A stretch of DNA of 51,348 nt. It comes from CAZLMW01 sp964560875 (GTDB lineage: Bacteria; Myxococcota_A; UBA9042). The translations under genes and the position numbers were made by a program. Each line of letters starts with the position of its first letter. Position 1 is the first letter of the stretch. The notes under the pieces were generated by a model. The model was given only the letters and a program-made list of their open reading frames with translations, did not search any database and was not told the origin of the DNA. The DNA lies in NCBI GenBank assembly GCA_964560875.1, contig CAZLMW010000054.1, positions 1-51,348 of the forward strand, written 5' to 3'. Below, one piece after another: positions 25,506-34,066 of the stretch.

Positions 25506-26990
25506 TCAGCGGGTCGCGGCCGACGGCACGGGCTTCGCAGGCGCAACGGTTGTTCCTTGCAACAGTGCGTTGCGATCGACAACGCGGCCACGGTGGATGA
25601 CGGCCACGATCGATGTAGTCGCGTCGATGGTGGCGATCGGATCACGGGCTAGGATGACGAGGCTGGCTTCATCGCCCACCTGCGTGCCAAATTTCCGGCC
25701 AAGAAAGCGACCCGGCTCGATCGAGGCCGCGTGCAAGATCGCCCACGTCGGGATGCCGGCGGCGCCAAACAGGGCCATCTCGCGGTGCAGTGAAAAGCCT
25801 TGGAAGACCCCGAAATTGCCTGAATCCGAGCCGGTCATCAGCGCGACTCCACCTTTGTGCAACACTGCAAGTTGCCGCGCGTAGTCGCCGGTGTGTGGCC
25901 CCTGGTACTTCATCCAGAAGGCCGCCTTGGGCACAAATCCCTTGGTCTTGCGGTAGTCGGCGCGGAGTTTGGGCGTGGTCACGGCCTGGAGCAGCGGGTG
26001 GGCGAGCACCCCCGGTTTGGCGAGCACGTTGGGCAGGTCGACCTGGACCGGCTGGGTCGGGATCGAACGGACTCCCTTTCGTTTCCACGCAGCGACGAGA
26101 GCAGGCGTGATGTTGTCTTCGTCCCACAGGTGCGTGATCGCGTCGGCCCCAACGGCGACGGCGTCGGCGGCGTCCTTCCACGTGCCGATGTGGACAACCA
26201 CCTTGAGCTTGCGCCGGTGCGCTTCGTCGACGATCGCGGCGAGCACGTCGCGCGGCATGTTCATGTAGCTGCCGGTGTGGTCGTAGAGCACTTTGACGAC
26301 GTCGGCGCGCAGCTTGGCGAGGGCCTCGACGTGGCGGCGGCCATCGGTCGGTGTCTGGGCGGCTCGGAACCGCTGCGGGCCATCGGCGGACCGGTCGCCG
26401 GCGGTGCGTGCGCGTTTTTTCGGGTCGGCGATATGTCCGATGACGGCCCCCGCGGCATAGAGATCGGCCCCGGGACGACCTTGCGCCCGTTGTCGGTCGC
26501 GAAACCCGAAGATCCGCTCTTCGTTGCTGCCGAGGTCGAGGAACGCGACCACGCCGCAATAGAGCATGAAGCGCGACGTCTCCCCGATGCCACAGGCGTG
26601 GTCGGGACCGTCGAGCGGCGACGGGTTGCCCCATGCATGCACGTGCATGTCGGCGAACGCGGGCACGATAAACCGCCCCGTCGCGTCGAGCCGGCGTCCC
26701 TCAAACGCGGCCGGCGGCTTCTCGGTCAGCGCCTTGATACGGCCGTCTTCGATAACGATGTGGCGCTTGGTGGCGGTGCGGGTCACCGGATCGAGCACGG
26801 TGCCGTTTTCGATCAGCAGCGGATTTCCGCCGTGATCCAACGTTTTCGTGGCGGTCCGGACCGGTTCTGGGCCCACCCTGCTGGTCTTCGCCGGGCTCGT
26901 TTTCATTGGGCCCGCGCACGCAGCGAGCACGATGAAGGCGGCGAAAGTGGCCAAGCGCCGACCACCGGCGATACGATCGGGGCGCTCCAT
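25506..26990 (-). CDS. Amidohydrolase-family lipoprotein
   Basis: 494 residues from the ATG at 26990. The signal ends in FIVLAACAG, a lipobox, so the enzyme is probably attached to the periplasmic or outer face. The metal-dependent amidohydrolase fold is shown by FADMHVHAWGN (the HxH ligands), VVKVLYD (candidate carbamylated Lys), VVHIGTWKDA and ITHLWDED (further His), and MTGSDSGN (catalytic Asp). N- and C-terminal strands (PLLIENGTVLDP, VAVIHRGRVVDR) form the usual composite beta sandwich. Relatives include imidazolonepropionase-like and prolidase-like hydrolases. Substrate cannot be assigned. Its start codon overlaps the divergent STT3-like gene by two bases. Confidence 0.88.
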   Translation of the reverse strand: MERPDRIAGGRRLATFAAFIVLAACAGPMKTSPAKTSRVGPEPVRTATKTLDHGGNPLLIENGTVLDPVTRTATKRHIVIEDGRIKALTEKPPAAFEGRRLDATGRFIVPAFADMHVHAWGNPSPLDGPDHACGIGETSRFMLYCGVVAFLDLGSNEERIFGFRDRQRAQGRPGADLYAAGAVIGHIADPKKRARTAGDRSADGPQRFRAAQTPTDGRRHVEALAKLRADVVKVLYDHTGSYMNMPRDVLAAIVDEAHRRKLKVVVHIGTWKDAADAVAVGADAITHLWDEDNITPALVAAWKRKGVRSIPTQPVQVDLPNVLAKPGVLAHPLLQAVTTPKLRADYRKTKGFVPKAAFWMKYQGPHTGDYARQLAVLHKGGVALMTGSDSGNFGVFQGFSLHREMALFGAAGIPTWAILHAASIEPGRFLGRKFGTQVGDEASLVILARDPIATIDATTSIVAVIHRGRVVDRNALLQGTTVAPAKPVPSAATR

Positions 26991-28890
26991 GTATCGACCT
27001 CCCTGCCCCTGGGCCTTCCTCGTCATCGTCTTCGCGGTCGCGTTGTTGGTGCGCGTCGACGGGACCGACGTGCTGCGTGACCCGGCCAGCGGCGACGTGC
27101 GGCCGATGAGCGCGGACGCGTGGTTGTACCTGGATCGGACCGTCGCATCGTACCGCGGTTTGCACGGTGACGGGGAAGCGCTGCCTTCATGGGATCCCGA
27201 CCTGAGCTGTCCAACCGGGACCGCGCCGCCGTGGCCCCACGGGCTCAATCTGCTCGGCGCGGCCGTCGCGACCGCCGTCCAAGGCAGCGACGCATCAGAC
27301 GCGGAGGTTCGCACCGCCGCCAGCTGGATTCCGCCGGTCGTGGGAGCCGTCGCCTGTGTGCTGGTCTTGTTGCTCGGTGCCGCCGCGATCGACCCGATCG
27401 TGGGGTTGCTGGCCGGACTGCTGTTGGCGTTGTTGCCGATCCACGTCTGGAACACGGCGTTTTCCACCCTCGACCACCACATCTTCGCGCCGATCGTGCC
27501 CTTGTTGGCTATTTGGGGTCTCCGCGACGGGATGCGATCGGCGCGCATGGCGCCCTTCGTGTGGGCTGGAATCGCGCTTGGAGTCGGCCATTGGTGCTGG
27601 ACCGAGTCGTGGTTTTGGCAAGCGGCCGTCGTCGGTGTCGGCTTCTTCGGCGCCCTCTTCGGAGCCCCCATCCGGCGCCGCTCCGTCGCGCTGAAGGGCG
27701 TCGCAATCATGGCCGTTGTCGCCGCGTTCGTGGCGCTACCGGGCATCCTTACCGCCCCCTACTATGTCCACGACCGGGTCGCCCCCCACGCGCCAAGCCG
27801 ATTCTCGCTGTGGGCCAATGCCGCCGTCGCCGCCGCCGCGCTCGCCGCTTGGTTTGGACGCCGTCGCGACGACCTACCGGTCCTCGGTGCCGCTGTGATT
27901 GGAGCCGTCGTGATCGTCGCTGCGTCGTTTTCCGATCCAGCGATGCGCGCGGCCTACGAAGCGATGGCGGGATTTGCGGGCCGCGGCGGCGTTGTCGGCC
28001 TCATCGACGAAAGCAAACCGCTGCTCGCCCGCGACTTCCCCCAGCCTTTCTTGCTGCTTTCGGGCGCCATCGTCATCGCCCCCGCGCTACCGTTCGCATG
28101 GACGCGTTTGCCGGGTGAGACGCGCTGGTTGTTGGGCACATGGCTCGTTGTTTCGTTGGCCCTGTCGCTGCTCCAAAGCCGGTTCGCCCTCGTATTCGCC
28201 GTCCCCTTCTGCCTCGCGCTTGCCACCCTGCTCGTCCACGGCGTCGATGCGTCGATCGTGCCGCGCGGTCGCCTCTTGCGAATCGTTGCCGCGATCGGCG
28301 CTGCCACGGTTTTGCTGTCCTTCGCGATGCGCGGCTATTGGACCACCGACAAAGAGGTCCGCTGGCAGTTTCTCGGACAGCTCGGCGCGAAGATGGCCAC
28401 AGTTTCGGCTCCTGCTGCCAGCCCGAACGACGAGAGGTCACGCCGCTGTCTGATCGGGCCCTGGAACCTCGGTCACCAGCTGCATGTGCGCGGTGGCATG
28501 TCGGTTGTCGCCCACAACTTCACCGAACACGCGGACCGTGAGGCCATCATCGACGTGGATCGGGCGCTCTTTGGTCACCTCGAGGCGTTGCCCGCGTTGT
28601 TCGAGCGTCGCCTGGTTCGCTGGTTGTGGGTCGATGCGCGCGACCATGCCGATATCGGGGCGCATCGCCAGGGCCTCGGGGGCGAAGCGGCGCCGGACCT
28701 GCGGCAGACGGCGTGGTGGCAGCTGATCCTTGGCCGCCCCAAGCACCCGTCTCTGCGCAACGCCAAGCTGGTGTGGACGTCGCCGCTCGCGGTCGAGATC
28801 ACGCCACTGGGACCCGGAACCCAGCCGATCGCGGTGCCGAGAGACCGACTCTATGTCTTGGGTTCGCTGCCGTGGGCGACCGGCCGCTGA
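26989..28890 (+). CDS. STT3/PglB-like GT-C membrane glycosyltransferase
   Basis: 633 residues from the ATG at 26989. About 11-13 membrane segments, then a soluble C-terminal domain of about 190 residues. The first loop has SADAWLYLDRT with an Asp where oligosaccharyltransferases bind metal, and the fourth-helix region has STLDHHIFAP, like the DHH motif of bacterial STT3 proteins. In the C-terminal domain PWNLGHQLHVRGGMSVVAHNF aligns by eye with the WWDxG region (split: PWNLGHQ, then VVAHNF), but the Asp is Asn. It would transfer a lipid-linked glycan to protein or another acceptor outside the inner membrane. An inactive or different GT-C enzyme is possible. Confidence 0.6.
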   Translation: MYRPPCPWAFLVIVFAVALLVRVDGTDVLRDPASGDVRPMSADAWLYLDRTVASYRGLHGDGEALPSWDPDLSCPTGTAPPWPHGLNLLGAAVATAVQGSDASDAEVRTAASWIPPVVGAVACVLVLLLGAAAIDPIVGLLAGLLLALLPIHVWNTAFSTLDHHIFAPIVPLLAIWGLRDGMRSARMAPFVWAGIALGVGHWCWTESWFWQAAVVGVGFFGALFGAPIRRRSVALKGVAIMAVVAAFVALPGILTAPYYVHDRVAPHAPSRFSLWANAAVAAAALAAWFGRRRDDLPVLGAAVIGAVVIVAASFSDPAMRAAYEAMAGFAGRGGVVGLIDESKPLLARDFPQPFLLLSGAIVIAPALPFAWTRLPGETRWLLGTWLVVSLALSLLQSRFALVFAVPFCLALATLLVHGVDASIVPRGRLLRIVAAIGAATVLLSFAMRGYWTTDKEVRWQFLGQLGAKMATVSAPAASPNDERSRRCLIGPWNLGHQLHVRGGMSVVAHNFTEHADREAIIDVDRALFGHLEALPALFERRLVRWLWVDARDHADIGAHRQGLGGEAAPDLRQTAWWQLILGRPKHPSLRNAKLVWTSPLAVEITPLGPGTQPIAVPRDRLYVLGSLPWATGR

Positions 28891-28919
28891 GGTATTCGGT
28901 CCGTCTCGATGAACGCGGG

Positions 28920-30005
28920 TCAGCTGCCGGAGGGGCCGTTGGTCGGCGGGCTCGGTGTCGCGGGCGCGGGCTTGCCCGTACGACGGGCGATTTCGCGGCG
29001 CGCTTCATCGATGCTGTTTGTGCCCAGCTGCATGGTCATTTCCACTTTGCGCGCGTCCGACACGCTGCGGCGTGAGCTCGACCGGCGTCCGTAGGTGCGC
29101 GTGTTCTGGTTGGCTTCGTGCAGGGAACGGCCGGACAGGGCTTGCTCCTTGAGGGCCAGCAGCATGGCGGAGAGGCGATTGACCACGACGTCGGCGTTGG
29201 CGGGCCGATCGAGCGGTCGCTTCTGCATCATTTCGAAGACGAGATCGGACAGTCCCATCGGAAGATCGTCGCGGTGGTCCTCGACGCGCGGGATGTCGGC
29301 GCCGCGATGGGCCAGCAAGATCGCGTGTGAGTTTTCACCGACGTAGGGCAGGCGGCCGGTCAACATCTCAAACATCACCACACCGAGCGCATAGAGATCG
29401 GTCGAGGGGCCGACGTTGCTGGCGGTGATCTGCTCGGGTGCCATGTAGTGAGGCGTCCCGACGATGATGCCCTTGCGCGCGAGCCGCTGGGTGTCTTCGC
29501 TGCCTTGAACGCGGGCCAGCGAAAAGTCGAGGAGCTTGGCGAGGATGCCGGCGTGGGTGTCGAGCAAAAAGATGTTCTCGGGCTTCACGTCGCGATGAAC
29601 AACGCCGAGCCGATGGGCCGCGATCAAGGCGGACGCGACCTGGCGGCTGATCTCGAGCACCAGCTCGGCGCCCAATGGCTGGCTGCCGGTGAGCAGCTGG
29701 TCGATGCCACGGCCAACGAGCAGCTCCATGATGATGAAGATCACGCCGCCTTGTTCGATGACGTCATAGACACTGACCACGTGAGGATGGACGATCTGGG
29801 CGATCGTGCGCGCCTCGCGAAGCAGCCGCGCGCCGATATCGACGGGGGAGCGAACGTCGGTGCGGAGGATCTTGACGGCGACGTTGCGACCAAGGCGGGT
29901 GTCGAACGCGAGGTAGACTTCGGCCATGCCGCCGCGTCCGAGCGGCTCGCGGATCTGGAAGCGCCGAGCCAACACGCGCCCGGTCCATCCCTCGTTGGTA
30001 GTCAT
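28920..30005 (-). CDS. Hanks-type Ser/Thr protein kinase with DFS motif
   Basis: 361 residues from the ATG at 30005, preceded by GGGGAG. The kinase core is complete: glycine loop GRGGMAEVY (24-31), Lys45 in VAVKIL, alpha-C Glu64, HRDVKPEN (137-144), and the APE region HYMAPEQ. The metal-binding DFG is DFS (LLDFSLAR, Asp160). The C-terminal 85 residues are Ser/Arg-rich (RRSSSRRSVSDARK) and have no membrane helix, unlike most PknB-type receptors, so the protein is predicted cytosolic. Substrates unknown. It is convergent with the STT3-like gene and divergent from the di-haem lipoprotein gene. Confidence 0.92.
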   Translation of the reverse strand: MTTNEGWTGRVLARRFQIREPLGRGGMAEVYLAFDTRLGRNVAVKILRTDVRSPVDIGARLLREARTIAQIVHPHVVSVYDVIEQGGVIFIIMELLVGRGIDQLLTGSQPLGAELVLEISRQVASALIAAHRLGVVHRDVKPENIFLLDTHAGILAKLLDFSLARVQGSEDTQRLARKGIIVGTPHYMAPEQITASNVGPSTDLYALGVVMFEMLTGRLPYVGENSHAILLAHRGADIPRVEDHRDDLPMGLSDLVFEMMQKRPLDRPANADVVVNRLSAMLLALKEQALSGRSLHEANQNTRTYGRRSSSRRSVSDARKVEMTMQLGTNSIDEARREIARRTGKPAPATPSPPTNGPSGS

Positions 30006-30308
30006 CGTCAACTCCCCGCGCCTGCCGAGATCAACCTCGCTGGCGGGCGAGGCGTGCGAAACAGCACTGGACCTGCGGCGATTCCTCTCAGGCGTCGATG
30101 GCGGGGTGCAAAGAGCGGGTTAGCTCGTCTACTAGATTGAGGGCGAATGCCGACACGCACAAGCCGCCAAAAACCCCTACATTTCCACGACGAACGTCCG
30201 CTGGGCCTTCGCGTCGCGACCGGGTGGGGTCTGCGGACCGTTGTTTTTTTCGACACTTGTTGAATTATTCACCATGACGGAATCCGTGACGATTCTGACG
30301 ATGTGTCT
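30006..30308. promoter_or_regulatory. Divergent intergenic region with AT-rich patch and T-run
   Basis: This lies between the kinase (minus) and the structured leader (plus). It contains GGTCTGCGGACC followed by GTTGTTTTTTT (about 30226-30250), a small hairpin plus T-run that could end a short plus-strand transcript, and a palindrome TGAATTATTCA (30261-30271) in the most AT-rich stretch, a candidate operator or promoter core. No protein-coding frame is convincing. Confidence 0.4.
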
Positions 30309-30488
30309 CCAACTAAGCGAAAGGAAAGCAATACTCCGCCAGCCCGTCGCACCTGCGAGAGTTGGCATCGCCTTTGCAACCAAAGGCTCCACCCCGCGAC
30401 TGTGGGGAATCCAGCCGGCGTACCCTGGCGCCGGTGCTGGCGACGAGATGTCCCCCTCGTCGCACCCAAGAACCGATTCGGAGAATCG
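30309..30488 (+). promoter_or_regulatory. Highly structured 5' leader of the di-haem lipoprotein gene
   Basis: Six helices can be drawn in 180 nt. CCAACT (30309-30314) pairs with AGTTGG (30360-30365) around a small TCGC/GCGA hairpin. GCCTTTG/CAAAGGC (30370-30387) has a 4-nt loop. CCCCGC/GTGGGG lies at 30392-30407. A 10-bp stem at 30411-30440 (CCAG, CCGGCG against CGCCGG, CTGG) has a 2-nt bulge. CGACGAG/CTCGTCG is at 30441-30462. CGATTC/GAATCG (30474-30488) places the GGAG ribosome site (30480-30483) in its loop and strand. No known riboswitch consensus was matched. Confidence 0.6.
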
Positions 30489-30490
30489 CA

Positions 30491-32905
30491 ATGCATCGTC
30501 TGTCCCTCCGTGGCGTCGCCCCTTCGCTGGCTTTTGTGCCGCGCGCCCTCTGCCTCACCGCCGCCGTTTCGCTGCTCGCGACCGGCTGCATGCGCCCGGT
30601 CGATGAAAACGTCGATCCATTGCCCAACGGAGTGCACACCGAGTTGCCCAAGACGGCAGCGCCCACGCTCGGCGATCTGCGACGACCGCTGCACTTCGAC
30701 ACGATCGCCAACGAGCCGCATGCGCGTCCCGCCAAGCACAATGGCACGTGGAAGCCGTGGACGTCGGGCCATCCGATCGTCGCACTGAAGGGCTCGATCT
30801 GGGTCATCGACCAGGACAACCGACGCATCGTGCGTATCGATCGGGCCAGCGGCACAGTCCGCGCCGATATCGCCACCGACGAGTACACCGACGCGCTCGC
30901 GCTCGACGACCAGGGGCGGTTGTTCGTGACGCTGCGTGATTCCGGTCGCCTCCTGCGCATCGAGGACGGCCTCGGCAACGGGCTGAAGCGAGAGCACTTT
31001 CACGTCGGACCTGAAGCGCGCGGCGTCGCGGTCTCACCGGACATGACCTACGTGGCTTCGATCTCAGCTGGCCACCGCCGCCTCGTCATCTTCGACGCCC
31101 ACTCCGGACAGCCGGTCGCCGAAGCGCGCACCGCCGATCGTCCGCGTGCGGTCGCCATCAACGACGCCGGTCGGGTCTTTGTCGTGCATCAGCAAGACGG
31201 CGTGCGCAGCTGGGACCTCGCCGAGCTGCTCGTCGCGGGGGTGGGCTACCTCGCGCCGGTCACCGAAGACGGACGTATCGTCGACGACGCGTCCAAGGCG
31301 ACCGTCTACAAGCACGTTGCGCTCGGCGGGACGCGCTTGATGCCGCGCGCCACCATCAACTCCAACAAGTCGAAACTCGGCGTCCAGGCGCAGCTCGGCA
31401 AAGACTTCCCCATCCCGCATGCCAAGACCGAACTCGCCACGCGCGCCGTGTCCATCGACGTGGATCCGGCCACCGGCACCGTCCGTTCGCCCCACGTGTA
31501 CGCCAACTCCGGCACGCCGACGCAGGCGCTCCTGGCGACGCTCGCTTCGGGCCAGCCCAACGCCAACAAGAAGCAGGGTGGCGGCTACGGCGGCCAGGCC
31601 TTCTCCGGCGGTCACCGCCAGCGTCCCGTCGAGCCGTCGGTCATGCAGGTCAGCTCGAGCGGCAAGCGCATCTCTGGCGACGGCCCCTACCCGCGAGCCC
31701 GCACCCTGCAGGCCACCAGCAACGGCAACAAGTTCGTCGGCGAGGGCGCGCCGAACAACAACTTTCAAAACCCGCAGAACGCGCAGATTCCCAAGCAGGT
31801 CGGCGACACCGCGAAGAAGCCGCTCGGCGCGAAGATCACCGAGATCTTCGCGGTCCACACGCACCAGCCGATGGATGCGCGCCACCACCCGACGCACAAC
31901 CTGCTCTTCGTCGTCGCCCAGGGCAGCGACATGGTGCAGGTCTTCAACACCGCGCCATACAAGACGTCGACCAAGTTCCAAGACGGCGACCTGCCGACGG
32001 TCGGCATGGTCAACACCGGTCGTGGCCCGCGCGGCATCGCCTTCTCCGAGGACGGCACCGAGGCCTACATCCTCGACGAGCACGACTTCCGCATCTCCAT
32101 CGCGCAGCTCGACGGTTTGCTCAAGGCCGACAAGAAGCTGACGGCGATCACGGTGACCAACCGCATCGTGTTCGGCGCCTCGCCGCTGTCCGAGGCCGCG
32201 CAGGTCGGCCGCAGCACCTTCCACTTCGCGCGCAACCTCGCGATCTCGTCCAACAGCGACTTCGCTTGCGCCGATTGCCACGTCGATGGTGACGAGGACA
32301 AGCACACCTGGCTCGTCGTCGGCGGCTCCCGTCAAACCCCGGCGCTCGCCGGACGTCTCGCGGGCACGGCGCCGTTCAACTGGGTCGGCAGCGAAGACGA
32401 GCTCAAGGACAACATGACGCAGACCATCTCGCGCATGGGCGGCCACGGCCTCAACAAGATCGAGCTGACGGCGCTCGAAACGTTCCTGCTGACGGGTATG
32501 GAAGCGATGCCGACCAGCCCGTTCAAGCGCAAAGAAGGGCTGACGGATGCCCAAGAGCGCGGCCAGAAGATCTTCATGGACCCGAAGACGGCCTGCGCGA
32601 GCTGCCACACCCCGGGCAAATGGACGGACGGTAAACGCCACGAGGTCGGCACGTCGAACAACATCGACAAGTTCATCGAAGCCGGCGTCGCGCACATGGC
32701 CAAAGCCGGCCAGTTCCCCAAAGTCGACCTGCGCCTGAACACGCCGAGCCTCAGCGGCCTGTGGCACTCCGCGCCGTACCTGCATGACGGCAGTGCCAAG
32801 TCGCTGATGGGTGTGCTCAACAAGACGGCCAAGACCATGGGTCGCACCGACCACCTGACGGAAGCACAAAAGCGCGACCTTGTGGCCTACCTGTTGACGC
32901 TGTAG
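30491..32905 (+). CDS. Lipoprotein: beta-propeller fused to di-haem cytochrome c peroxidase-like domain
   Basis: 804 residues from the ATG at 30491 (GGAG 7 bases upstream). The signal ends in the lipobox LLATGC. Residues 60-290 and 470-580 have YVTN/NHL-type propeller strands (SIWVIDQDNRRIVRID, GRLFVTLRDSGRLLRI, GPRGIAFSEDGTEAYILD). An Asn/Gly/Gln-rich insert lies between. The C-terminal 230 residues have two CxxCH haem sites (CADCH, CASCH) and the di-haem peroxidase/MauG signature NTPSLSGLWHSAPYLHDGSA. It may reduce peroxides or oxidise a substrate at the envelope; no canonical catalytic assignment was possible. Its long structured leader suggests post-transcriptional control. Confidence 0.85.
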   Translation: MHRLSLRGVAPSLAFVPRALCLTAAVSLLATGCMRPVDENVDPLPNGVHTELPKTAAPTLGDLRRPLHFDTIANEPHARPAKHNGTWKPWTSGHPIVALKGSIWVIDQDNRRIVRIDRASGTVRADIATDEYTDALALDDQGRLFVTLRDSGRLLRIEDGLGNGLKREHFHVGPEARGVAVSPDMTYVASISAGHRRLVIFDAHSGQPVAEARTADRPRAVAINDAGRVFVVHQQDGVRSWDLAELLVAGVGYLAPVTEDGRIVDDASKATVYKHVALGGTRLMPRATINSNKSKLGVQAQLGKDFPIPHAKTELATRAVSIDVDPATGTVRSPHVYANSGTPTQALLATLASGQPNANKKQGGGYGGQAFSGGHRQRPVEPSVMQVSSSGKRISGDGPYPRARTLQATSNGNKFVGEGAPNNNFQNPQNAQIPKQVGDTAKKPLGAKITEIFAVHTHQPMDARHHPTHNLLFVVAQGSDMVQVFNTAPYKTSTKFQDGDLPTVGMVNTGRGPRGIAFSEDGTEAYILDEHDFRISIAQLDGLLKADKKLTAITVTNRIVFGASPLSEAAQVGRSTFHFARNLAISSNSDFACADCHVDGDEDKHTWLVVGGSRQTPALAGRLAGTAPFNWVGSEDELKDNMTQTISRMGGHGLNKIELTALETFLLTGMEAMPTSPFKRKEGLTDAQERGQKIFMDPKTACASCHTPGKWTDGKRHEVGTSNNIDKFIEAGVAHMAKAGQFPKVDLRLNTPSLSGLWHSAPYLHDGSAKSLMGVLNKTAKTMGRTDHLTEAQKRDLVAYLLTL

Positions 32906-33002
32906 TCCGCGCTGTTGAGCGAAACATCTGCTGCTCCTATTTCGCTGCAGGCGTCGCGCCGCCGGTGGCAACGGGCAGACTCACCCTGTAGGCTTTGCGG
33001 CC

Positions 33003-33956
33003 GTGCAGTGCCTCTACCCCGTCATCAAACCGTACGACAGCGGCGTGCTCGGCGTCGGTGCCGGCCACGCGCTCTACTACGAACAGTGCGGCCGGCGAGA
33101 TGGCGTACCCGTCGTGTTCTTGCACGGCGGCCCCGGCGGCGGTTGCCAGGCTTGGAACCGGCGAGTCTTCGACCCCGACCACTACCGAATCATCCTGTTC
33201 GACCAGCGCGGCTGCGGTCGGAGCACGCCACACGGCAGCCTCAAGGCCAACACGACCTGGGATCTCGTCGACGACCTCGAGCGCATCCGCAAGCACCTCG
33301 GTATCGAGCGCTGGCTGCTTTTCGGCGGCTCGTGGGGCTCCACTCTCGCCGTCGCCTATGCCGAACAGAACGCGCCGCGGGTGCTGGGCATGGTCCTTCG
33401 CGGCGTCTTCCTGGCGCGCCGCAGCGAGCTGGACTGGTTTTACAAAGACGGCACCAATCGGCTCTTTCCAGGGGCGTGGGAGCGCTTTTCGCGACGCATC
33501 CCGGTCGAGGAAAGGCACGACATGCTGGCCGCCTACTACAAGCGGCTGGCCGGCAACGACGACGACGCGCGCCTCGAACACGCGGTCGCGTGGACACGGT
33601 GGGAGTTCGCGACGAGCCGCCTGCGCGACGATCCGTCCGATCGCGAACAGATCGACCCCCATTTCGCGCACGCTTTCGCCCGCATCGAGAGCCACTACTT
33701 CGTGCATGGCGCGTGGCTGAGACCGCACGACCGACTGCTGCGCGACGCGGGCAACCTGGCCGGCATTCCCGGGATCATTGTGCAGGGACGTTACGACGCG
33801 ATCTGCCCGCCCTCGACCGCCTACGCGTTGGCTTCGAGATGGCCCACCGCCGAGCTCAAGATCGTGCCGGACGCCGGTCACAGCGCGCTGGAGTTGGGCA
33901 TCTTGCCGCGCTTGGTGGCAGCGATGGACCAGTTTCGCGCGATCCAAGCGGGCTGA
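33003..33956 (+). CDS. pip: Proline iminopeptidase (prolyl aminopeptidase)
   Basis: 317 residues starting at a GTG (33003). The alpha/beta-hydrolase peptidase S33 layout is complete. HGGPGGG (41-47) forms the oxyanion hole, DQRGCGRS follows, the nucleophile is Ser110 in GGSWGS, the acid is Asp in GRYDAICP, and the His is in AGHSALE near the C-terminus. Length matches the family (about 310-330). It releases N-terminal proline from peptides in the cytoplasm. It is separated by 97 bp from the upstream gene and convergent with the 34-37 kb minus-strand operon, so it is probably monocistronic. Confidence 0.93.
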   Translation: MQCLYPVIKPYDSGVLGVGAGHALYYEQCGRRDGVPVVFLHGGPGGGCQAWNRRVFDPDHYRIILFDQRGCGRSTPHGSLKANTTWDLVDDLERIRKHLGIERWLLFGGSWGSTLAVAYAEQNAPRVLGMVLRGVFLARRSELDWFYKDGTNRLFPGAWERFSRRIPVEERHDMLAAYYKRLAGNDDDARLEHAVAWTRWEFATSRLRDDPSDREQIDPHFAHAFARIESHYFVHGAWLRPHDRLLRDAGNLAGIPGIIVQGRYDAICPPSTAYALASRWPTAELKIVPDAGHSALELGILPRLVAAMDQFRAIQAG

Positions 33957-33970
33957 GTCTCGGGCCCAAC

Positions 33971-34057
33971 TCAGGTTGGCATCGCCGTCCAAGCCCAGGT
34001 CAACAAGCCACAAGCAAGCACCGCGCCGCCGCCGAGCATCACCGTGCTCACAGTCAT
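33971..34057 (-). CDS. Candidate 28-residue single-span membrane peptide
   Basis: ATG at 34057, 9 bp after the stop of the alpha/beta-hydrolase lipoprotein gene on the same strand, to TGA at 33971. The peptide is almost wholly hydrophobic (TVMLGGGAVLACGLLTWAWT), long enough for one membrane helix. There is no strong ribosome site; coupling to the upstream stop would explain expression. It could also be an accidental frame. Confidence 0.4.
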   Translation of the reverse strand: MTVSTVMLGGGAVLACGLLTWAWTAMPT

Positions 34058-34066
34058 GGAGTGTTC

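Noticed and set aside
30226..30250. Hairpin plus T-run as an intrinsic terminator for a small RNA
   Set aside because: The stem is only 4 bp and no upstream plus-strand transcript is evident, so it is recorded only as a note in the spacer.
30392..30434. Resemblance to a cobalamin riboswitch (CCCCGCGACTGT and AGCCGGCGTACC)
   Set aside because: The order and spacing of the other conserved B12 boxes are not present and the segments fold into simple separate hairpins.
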